The notes beneath the pieces were generated by a model, which was given only the letters and a program-made list of their open reading frames with translations, made no database searches and had not been told where the DNA came from. Source: Thermothielavioides terrestris NRRL 8126 (Eukaryota; Ascomycota; Sordariomycetes; Sordariales; Chaetomiaceae). From it: a stretch of 64,000 nt of DNA. Numbering within the stretch: the first letter of the stretch is position 1; every line of letters starts with the position of its first letter. Positions 56,306-64,000 of this stretch are shown here, one piece after another. Where the stretch lies: contig NC_016457.1 in the NCBI RefSeq assembly GCF_000226115.1, forward strand, positions 868,001-932,000, given 5' to 3'. The position numbers and the translations under genes are program-made.

Positions 56306-58040
56306 TATTTGTCTTTTTTTCCTTTCCTCCAGGGCTGGTTTCTTCTGTTAGATTCGCCTGATTTCTGCTTGTCCTTTCTTGCGCTTCTGACTGCTGAGCT
56401 GAGATCTGGGTTGTCGGCTGGGTGAGTTTGGGTCGCAGGTACAGTGGAGTGAATGGTGTTGCTTTTTCAAGGAGGGTCATGTTCGTGGTTATTGCATTTG
56501 GTCTTCACTTCCAAAGGATGTTGTGTTAACACTGGAGTTTTTAGGGTGATGGGGAAGCAATGTAATGTTGGGCGATGAAGAGACGAGGAGTGTAAGAGGA
56601 TGGGTCGGGAACGATGTCAAGATGAGATGGGATGGGTCATTCATCTTGTTGGGTCAAAACTGCTGCTTCTCTGTCCTGTACTGCATACCTGGCTGATTAC
56701 ACTCGTTATGACTCGTCCAGCCCAGGTCATTTTCTCAAAATCTGTGCCAACAAGTCCAATGTTACCACATTATCAAGCTCCCGCTGTTTCTTGGAGACCT
56801 TGTGCGTTGGGCTGGCTGGCTGGCTTGAGCTGAGAGGGCTAGATCAATGCCACTTCTGCTCCTCCAATACAGACCGATCTAGCAGACAATGAAAGCATAG
56901 TCACATGAAGAAAGAAGGCACGACGACTCGTCGTCCTCTCCAACTCTGAGCCAACCCGTCATTGTGATCCCTCCAGAGGATATCCCAGCACAGGACCACA
57001 GCACCAAAATTGTCCTAGCTTCCGACACATTAACCCCCATCATTCTCGCATTCACACACAAGCCAGAGTTCCCCGGACTCCATGAGTGTGATAGGACAGT
57101 TTTACACTACCACTACATAGGTACTCTCTACAAACCCCGTCGCAAGGCAAGCAAACAACCAACAGACAGACACATCCACCTCGGCCAGCCACAACACATC
57201 ACACCAAGATTCAAAAAAAAAGCCGTGAATTAACTACCGCAAGCCAACCTAAACCCTAACCCAACCCAGCCAAAACAAACGAAAAGAGACGGGGAAGAAA
57301 AAAAAAAAAAAAATTCAGTCCCTGCCTGCCCCAAGGAAGCAGCAAGCAACAAGCCAAAAAGCAGCAAAGCAGCCCGTCTGTCCAGCCCAGCTGTGTATAA
57401 AACGGAGAAGAAAAAAAAACATCTGTCGTCCTCTCGCCCAACTGCGGCCCACACCTATTTACCCCCTCCCTATATACAACAAATAAACAACATGAAGAGG
57501 TGGCGGATGTGCAACGCAAATCTGCCCCCCTCCTTCCCCCGTCACCAGGGATGGGAGTATACACGTGCTAGCGAGGGGCGGGTGTTGGTGACGGGAAAAA
57601 AAGAAGAGAATCCGCCAGTCCGGGTGGTGTGCTGCTTGCGTGGCAAATGTGTGAGAAACAAAGATAGATATCTTAAACAGTTCGTTGGGTTCCGTGACCC
57701 AGGTCTTCCCACCCTGACGCCGTTTTCCATGCTCCAGGAGAGATAAAGGAAAACACATAACGTGGTGGGATCGGATATTCCCCGCCCGTGTCTCCCACGC
57801 AGCAGGTAGTTAGCAGCGTGCGTATTCGCTGCTGAAGGTGACAACCGCCTTTCGCGGAATCTTTTACCTACCCCCCCTCCCCCCGCCCCCCTCCCCCTTT
57901 CTCCACGGGGCAACAATCCGCAGGGTAAAATATGGCCGGAAACCGAAGTGTAAAAGGCAAAACTCCGAGTCCCATGTGGTCATCACTATGCTGAGACGCA
58001 AGCTGAAAAGAGAAATGTGGCAGGCATCTCAAGGCATCCA
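56306..58040. other. Intergenic between convergent wetA and FLC-family genes
   Basis: 1.7 kb, no gene recognised. Contains an A run near 57299-57313 and further short A runs. An ACCCTAACCCAACCC stretch at about 57250 is too short to be a telomere relic. Confidence 0.5.
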
Positions 58041-60456
58041 CTAATGGTCGTAGCCAGCACCGCGTTGCCAGGGGCTCGGGCTGCGAAAAGTTAGCCTCGG
58101 TCGTGCGTGGTTAATTTCTCACAAAAGGGCATTTGCGGGCTTACCTAGCATTATGCTGTTGCCGAAACCCAGTCGAACTGGCGTTGCTTTGTGACACGAA
58201 GGAGGGCGCGTAGTTGCTCGGCGCATAGTTGCTCGGCGCGTAGTTGCTCGGCGCGCCGTACGGGCTGGCCGGCCGGTTTGGGGCGCCAAACGGACTCGCC
58301 GGCCGCTGGTCGGTGTATCTCGGAGGGCTGCGCGGGCCGTCGGCAGGGAAGAGCGGCATGACCGGAGACGCGGGGCTTCTCGGCCGGCCCGGGTAGCTGC
58401 CCGACATCGACCCGGCAGCCGACCCGGCAGCCGAGGGCACGTTGAGGTGCTCGGTCTGGCGGCGCAGCGAGTCGGACGTGATCGACTCGGCGTCGTCGTC
58501 GAGGTCCAGGCCGCCCTTGAAGCCAGACTTGTCGCCGCGGGCAGTCGCGGCCAGGGCGTCCAGCTCGGTGGTGGTGGTGAGGTGCGTCTGCGACTTCATG
58601 AAGGACGTCCTGTCGTCGGCCATGATCTGGTACCGGCCGTCGGGGTTCTCGCGGAAGAAGACGAAGACGGTGCTCACGATGAGCATGATCAGCAGGACCA
58701 GAGCGAAGACGGCGTTGGCGATCCAGAGCACAAGCCCGACGATGCCTGTGACGAGCGGCGGCTGGTTGAAGACCTCGGTGAAGATCATGAGGAAGATGGA
58801 GTTGACAAAGTTCATGGCGCAGATGGCGATGTTGAACGAGTTGGTCTTCTTGTCCATCCACGGGCGGAGAACGCTGGCGGCAATCAGGGCGGCGGCCTCC
58901 AGAATCAGGAAGGCGACAGCCTGTACCGTGCCGTTGTTTTGCGCAAAGGCGACAAACATGGCCTTGACCAGGGTGTACCCGAGGACCGGGACGATGAAGT
59001 AATACGCCGAGGCCCGAAACTGGACATACAGGAAGCCCCACTTGTTGAGAGCCTGGGGATCGGAGAACAAGATGTAGGCGGGGTTATGGTGCATGGTGAC
59101 GGAGCGGCGGGCGATCCTGATGACCTTGGACGCGGCCCAGCCGAGGGTGATGGTCATGCCGAACAGGAAGAAGACGGCCAGGACGACCTCGGCAGCCGAG
59201 TCCTTCTGGGTAAACTCCCAGAGACAGAGGATGGTCATCTGAGGGAAGCCGATCAGGGTCAGGCGGAACAGGATGCCCTTGAGGACGGTGTGCCAGCCGT
59301 TGCGGAACTCGAGGAAGCGGTCGTTGGGCATCCACCTGTTCTTGACGGCCAGCTCGCAGAGGGCCTTGAAGGCGGCCACGGCAGCGGCGGTGAAGAGGAC
59401 CAGGAGGCAGAAGAAGACCAGGCCGGTCATGAACAGGTTGGTGGACTCGATGCCGGCGCGGAAGGCCACCCGCTGGATGCCGTACACGATGTAGCTGCCC
59501 GAGCTCGTCTGGATGTTGGCGCGCCTGGCCAGCTCGCGCTTCACCACGGCGGTCACGGGCTCGGCGATGCTCCGGGGCACGAGGGCGAGGGAGCGCTTCG
59601 CCAGGCTCAAGGCGCGCTTCTCGACTTGCACCGAGACGGTGGTCAGGGAGTCAAAGAGGGTCGACGGGGTGCCGCCGGTGGCGCGCTGATACCAGGTCAA
59701 GATGGACTGCATGAAGCCGAGCCGGATGATGCCCATGCTCCACTGGAAATCCTGGGTCCAGGACATGACGACGGGCGGCAGGTGGACGCCGGTGAGGCCG
59801 ATCATGGCCTGGGCCTGGAAGTAGCCAAAGAGCGAGAGCGCACTCGCGGCGACGTGGGCTGCCGCGTTCTGGTGGCCCAGGCCGGACACGATGGCGGACG
59901 ACACCAGGGCGAGGCCGGCCACGATGGCGGTAGCCCACTTGACGCCGAGCAGATCGACCGTCTTGCCGTTGGAGACGTCGGCCTCGACGCAGGCGACGCT
60001 CTGGCCGGCGCGGTCCCCGTCGGTCATGTTGATGTAGACCCTGACCTTGGCGTCGAGATCGGGGAAGGTGTAGGCGATGGAGGGGATCTGCTTGACGGCA
60101 CTCTCGCCGACGTCGATGTTGAAATTGAGCGGGATCTTGCCGGCCGTCATGGGGCACAGACCCTTGAGATCGGTCTTGCAGGGATAGACCTGCTGCCTGA
60201 TGATCTGGAAACCGTAGGCGAAGATCTCCACGTCGAAGACGACGTTGCCCTGGACCGAGGAAACAGCGACGATGTCGACATTGGCCGTGTGATTGTTCGG
60301 CGTGAAGACGACCTTGAACAAGCTGGCCGAGAAGCCTGAGTTCTCTTGGCAGGTATTCAACGAGTTGGACTGGAGGATCGGCTCGGCGGCGGTGGGCGAG
60401 GCGAAAGCGGCAAGCGACGCGACGACCGCAAGGGGCCGGGACAGGGACCACCGCAT
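58041..60456 (-). CDS. TRP-like flavin carrier protein (FLC family)
   Basis: Two exons: 60456..58145 and 58080..58041, 783 aa. The intron has donor GTAAGC and acceptor TTCGCAG. Without splicing the protein would stop at a TAA inside the donor; with it the C-terminus becomes ...RQQHNASPSPWQRGAGYDH. Residues 1-24 are a signal peptide. Residues 25-~170 are the lumenal ML-like domain, with Cys in LNTCQEN, YPCKTD, GLCPM and VACVEAD. At least eight TM helices of the TRP-like domain follow (for example FMTGLVFFCLLVLFTAAAVAAF and FRASAYYFIVPVLGYTLVKAMFVAF). The cytosolic tail is Ser/Pro-rich with a repeated SNYAP motif (DNA 58208-58256). In yeast Flc1-3 are implicated in FAD transport into the ER, calcium homeostasis and cell-wall integrity. 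It is predicted in ER or plasma membrane. Confidence 0.93.
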
Positions 60457-63400
60457 CTTGACTTGCCGGAACGAACCTAAAGAAGACCGAATTCAAATGC
60501 CTCCAAGTCAAATACTCGGGATGCTGCCGGTCGGTTCAAGCCGTTGCTTGGGCTTGCTTCTGCATTTGGCAGCGATACGGTCCACCGAACGACGTTCCAG
60601 TCGTCGTCACACTCGCACTCGGTCGATCCGAGGTTCCCAGTCGTTCAAGAAGCAGCAAGCGACACGCTGCGGGAATATGCGACGTGAAGTGGTTTCAATT
60701 AGGTCGCTGAGGCACCGATTCGATACTACTCGCGGAGCGCTGAGAGGGGCACGGGTAGTCGAAGTCGCAGTCTGTTTCGACGGTCGGCGGTTCAAGTTGT
60801 TGCGGCAAGAGAACGAAAGCGAGAGGAGTCTGCCAACAATCAGGAGCCGTCAATTCCCAGCTGCGCTGGAAAACTGGAAAACCGGAAACGATGGTGAAAA
60901 AGAAGCGGCCCTGGCAAGTGCGTGGAGCGCGAATGCCGGTGTTGGCGAAGACCGTAAACAATGACAAAGGTTCCAAAGGAGCGAAAGAAGGAAAGACAGC
61001 GAACGCCCTCAGCCGGTGTGGCAGGTGTGTGGTGTGGTGTCCGGTGACAGGCGACTGGGCGACCGGGCGGAGGCGCTGAGTGTGGTAATGAACGACAACT
61101 TGAAAACAGGGACAGACGGGGGACCCAGATTGGACCCTCTGAGGGCGGGTTTGCATGGGGCCGCCAAGCCAGGTACGTACCTTACCTACACGACTGGGTA
61201 CACTACAGACAAAGTACTCCAGTTACCGTTACACTAATGCACATCGGGAGATGAGATCAGGGAGTTAGAGCAAAGCGGCGCAATCTGCGGCGTAAGCCAT
61301 GGGGAAACTACGTGTTGCACTAACAGTTGGCATGTGCGCGTGTTACGCTGCCACTTCGAGGAACCTGCCGCCAAAGTTGTGGAACTTCGCGACGATCTGC
61401 AGCGAAGGACTGCTACACTAGCTGCTGTGTACACTATTGTGGAAGTGTAATGTGAGCTGCAGTAGGCCTGCATGCCATGAAATCATAGGACCTCCTATCT
61501 TTTCCGTGCTTGTGCTCTCCTTCGATGGCGGTCTTGCTACTTGACGAAACCGCGCCGACCGTCCAAAGCAGCCGACGCGGTCTTGCGTCTTGCCTGCAGC
61601 GCCCCGCCCCTCCTGATGACTTCCCCTGAAAAAGGTCCTGCTGGGATGTCAGGGGAGGGTAACCCCCCCGGACCCGTGCAGCAGGGCCGCCCCGCCTCCT
61701 TCAAGTCACAGAACCACCGATACGGATACATACGGACGTGCGACCTGTTTGCAAGACGACATTACACAGTAATGTTGGACGGATTGAATTCTTGAACACT
61801 GCGTGTTCTCTCGACAGCCGCGATCGTGTCCCAACATGCAAAAACGGAAACCTTTCCTTTTTGTCTCAGCGCCGCCCCGCCGCCACGACTTTCCAACTGT
61901 CGTTCCGCGGCAGTGCGCGTTTTCCTTCAGCCGTGATGGAAATACGGGACAATAACGAAACTTGCACAGCCACCTTGGCCAATTCCCCGACCAGACCCTG
62001 TTCCCTTCCGGCTCCACAATTTTTGCATCAGTCTCGGCGGCATTCAGCACATCGACTGGACATACTGGTACACCTTGGTATACTAGCACGGCGACTCGCC
62101 GTCTCTAAACCATCCACCCGGTTTGGGGCACATGAGATTGTGGAGAAGGAGTTCCAACATACGAAGTTACGCAACACGGATCAACGCAGGTTGCTTCTTT
62201 GCTGCTGCTGCTCTTCATATCTCCCCTTGTTGGGCTGCTTCTTTGTTGTGTTTCGGCCGCATTCTTCTTCCCCGTCTCCAAACGCTATGTACCTTACCTT
62301 ACATACGCCCCTCGAGGCTTTGGACTGCGACGGCGCGACCGAGACATCGAGCTTCCCGAGTTCACCCACCCAACTCCATCCACGGCAGCAACTCGGAGTT
62401 GGTTCATCTCATTCAATTGCTTTCATGGAGAGAGCGCTTTCATTGCTGCAGAAAATGGAGGGTCGCGTGCCACAGATCCGCTCACATCCGCGCCGATCCG
62501 CCCAACTTACCCGGTGGCTGTCGAGGAACACAAGGTGAAACCTCGGCTCCGGGGGTTCCGTTTCTTCGTCTTGCAACAACAACCTTGGTGAGCGTGCATT
62601 GATGTTTCAAAGTGCCGGGCCAGTCATAGCAGCAGCATGATGTCTAATTTAACCTCGATCACTTCTTTAAACACGATGCTTGCAACAATGCACAGTTAAG
62701 TCATGCATGTTCGGTTGAATTTGAAATGTCTGGAAAAAGCACACACTGCTGTCGAGGTCGCGCGTTCGGGAAGTCTCGACGAAGGCAGAGAGGAGAGAGA
62801 GAAAATCCCGGCCGTCAAGGCATCCTCAAGTTGCGACACGAGTCCACCGCTCAGGTGGATGCGTTGACGTCTGCTATGTAAAGGTAAACATGCCGAAGCA
62901 ACAGGTCCCCTCGGTCTGCCCTATTGTACTGGCTGCCCGTCTTCTGAGAGATGACAATGCAAAGAAGCGAGCCGAATGGACTATCCGTACGTTACTCACC
63001 AATCCCATTTCACGAACTGCGATGCACAATACCTGCACGAGGAATCCGAAGAGCGACTCGCCCATCCACTGCCTTAAAGATATTTGCACGCCGCGTCATC
63101 CGTGCCCCGTGCGAGTTCGTATTCACCGTTGGTGCTCTTCAGCAACCCCGCTAAGGGATATACGGCCCGCCTGGTCTTCGAAACTTCGAGATATCCCGAG
63201 CGGCCCGGCGAGGAAGCTGGGACGGCTTTGATGACTGAAGACTCATCTTAGCAATCCAAGGAGTGTGCGTGATTTTTGAGGACAGGACCTGAATCTGGCG
63301 TGGCGTGCTCTGTCAAGATTAGGTGGTCACTTACGCTTCACCAGGTTCATAGCAAGCAGTCGATATGATACCAGGTTCTGGGCTACCAACTTTACAACAC

Positions 63401-63588
63401 ATCCATACCGCCGCTTCTCCACCGTTGACCCAGTCCAAACGCCGAAGCCAAAGCGAACCCACAGCTATGCAGTACGGTAGCTACTATACATACGCCAGCC
63501 ATGCACCGGCCGACGCTCCCAACGCCAACACATCATGTATACGCCCCCCCCCTGATAACACCGAACGCTCTTTGCAAGGACTTGTCCC
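60457..63588. other. Intergenic, 3.1 kb, no gene recognised
   Basis: 5' side of the FLC-family gene and 3' side of the DUF3433-type gene. Overlapping short frames at 61700-62600 on both strands show no domain. No tRNA, TIR pair or long repeat found by eye. Confidence 0.5.
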
Positions 63589-64000
63589 TCAAAGCCAATT
63601 GACCTCGGCCTCCTCCCACGGCTTCGTGGCCCTCGAATAGTCATAGCCCGGCTTGTACTCGCTCAGCAGCTCCTCCTCGTCGACGCCGCAGTGGCTCTGG
63701 CCGTCGCGGCCCCGGAACCAGCCGAGGCCGTAGGTCTTGCCGCGCGCCTCGAGGCGGCGGACCATGTCGGCCGCGCTGAACTTGGAGGTGCCGACGAAGT
63801 CGTACAGCATCTTGCTCTGGTGGATGTAGGCGAGCACGCTGGCGATGGTGTTGGGCTGGCGCGGCATGAACACGCGGCGGCGGCGCGCGAACACGGCACC
63901 CGCGGTCGCGATCATGTACAGCAGGATGAGCAGCGCCAGCGCCAGCGACAGCCAGAAGCTCGGCACCGTCTCCTGCCCGGCGTTGATGGCCTCCGCCGGC
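63589..64000 (-). CDS. DUF3433-type fungal membrane protein, C-terminal part
   Basis: The gene runs off the right edge; only the last ~137 codons are present, ending at the stop at 63589. The frame is open to 64000 with no start needed inside the window. The visible part has a TM helix (WLSLALALLILLYMIATAGAVFA), a basic RRRR stop-transfer run, then a cytosolic tail: FMPRQPNTIASVLAYIHQSKMLYDFVG, RRLEARGKTYGLGWFRGRDGQSHCGVDEEELL and a short end ...WEEAEVNWL. This tail is typical of fungal DUF3433-containing proteins, large multi-TM surface proteins of unknown function. Assignment is from memory of the family. Confidence 0.75.
   Translation of the reverse strand, partial: PAEAINAGQETVPSFWLSLALALLILLYMIATAGAVFARRRRVFMPRQPNTIASVLAYIHQSKMLYDFVGTSKFSAADMVRRLEARGKTYGLGWFRGRDGQSHCGVDEEELLSEYKPGYDYSRATKPWEEAEVNWL

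Noticed and set aside
58447..60339. 630-codon open frame on the plus strand opposite the FLC-family gene
   Set aside because: It is the antisense of a GC-rich, well-conserved transporter-like gene; its Asp/Gly/Val/Glu-rich translation has no domain and follows from codon bias of the true gene.

Overview
The window is nuclear DNA of a filamentous ascomycete, most likely a Sordariomycete of the Sordariales/Chaetomiaceae type. The evidence is short GT..AG introns (about 50-110 nt) with CTRAC-like branch points, GC-rich coding DNA with many single-exon genes, a developmental regulator of the WetA family, and a RIP-mutated AT-rich block at the left edge. No species is claimed.

Left end (1-8.1 kb), accessory in character. 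A RIP-like TpA-rich block (1-1020) runs into a (TTTA)n/poly-T tract that stops abruptly at 1494. It is followed by two minus-strand fungal genes of unknown function (1888-3283, 2 exons, with a candidate PD-(D/E)XK nuclease core; 4409-5641, 3 exons) and by the broken remains of an aminoglycoside-phosphotransferase-like gene (6371-7642).

8-20 kb: an HD-domain hydrolase, a GPI-anchored cell-surface protein, a tRNA-Pro(AGG) with an intron, a large disordered Ser/Arg-rich protein and U1 snRNP protein C.

20-34 kb: the p24 cargo receptor Erv25 (divergent from U1-C), the succinate dehydrogenase assembly factor Sdh5/SDHAF2, the kinetochore subunit Dsn1/Mis13, an Atf1-type bZIP factor, a 410-bp Mutator-like MITE with clear TIRs and a 10-bp target duplication, and a GST-like protein.

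34-64 kb: an FHA-forkhead regulator (Fhl1-like), a four-TM membrane protein, a MOT1-type molybdate transporter with an apparent frameshift in a homopolymer, a SUR7/PalI-type membrane protein, an unknown basic protein, a disordered His/Gln-rich protein, WetA, a TRP-like flavin carrier (FLC family) with a hidden 40-nt last exon, and the C-terminal part of a DUF3433-type membrane protein running off the right edge.

Apart from the accessory left end, these are ordinary single-copy housekeeping or developmental genes, not a co-regulated cluster. Spliced models were built by hand: every intron was placed so that donor, acceptor and reading phase agree, and exon limits are given in each entry. I found no convincing previously undescribed multi-gene system. 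The best leads are the candidate nuclease gene beside the RIP block, the MULE-type MITE, and a recurrent intergenic motif (TACGGATTAC / TACGGAGTA).
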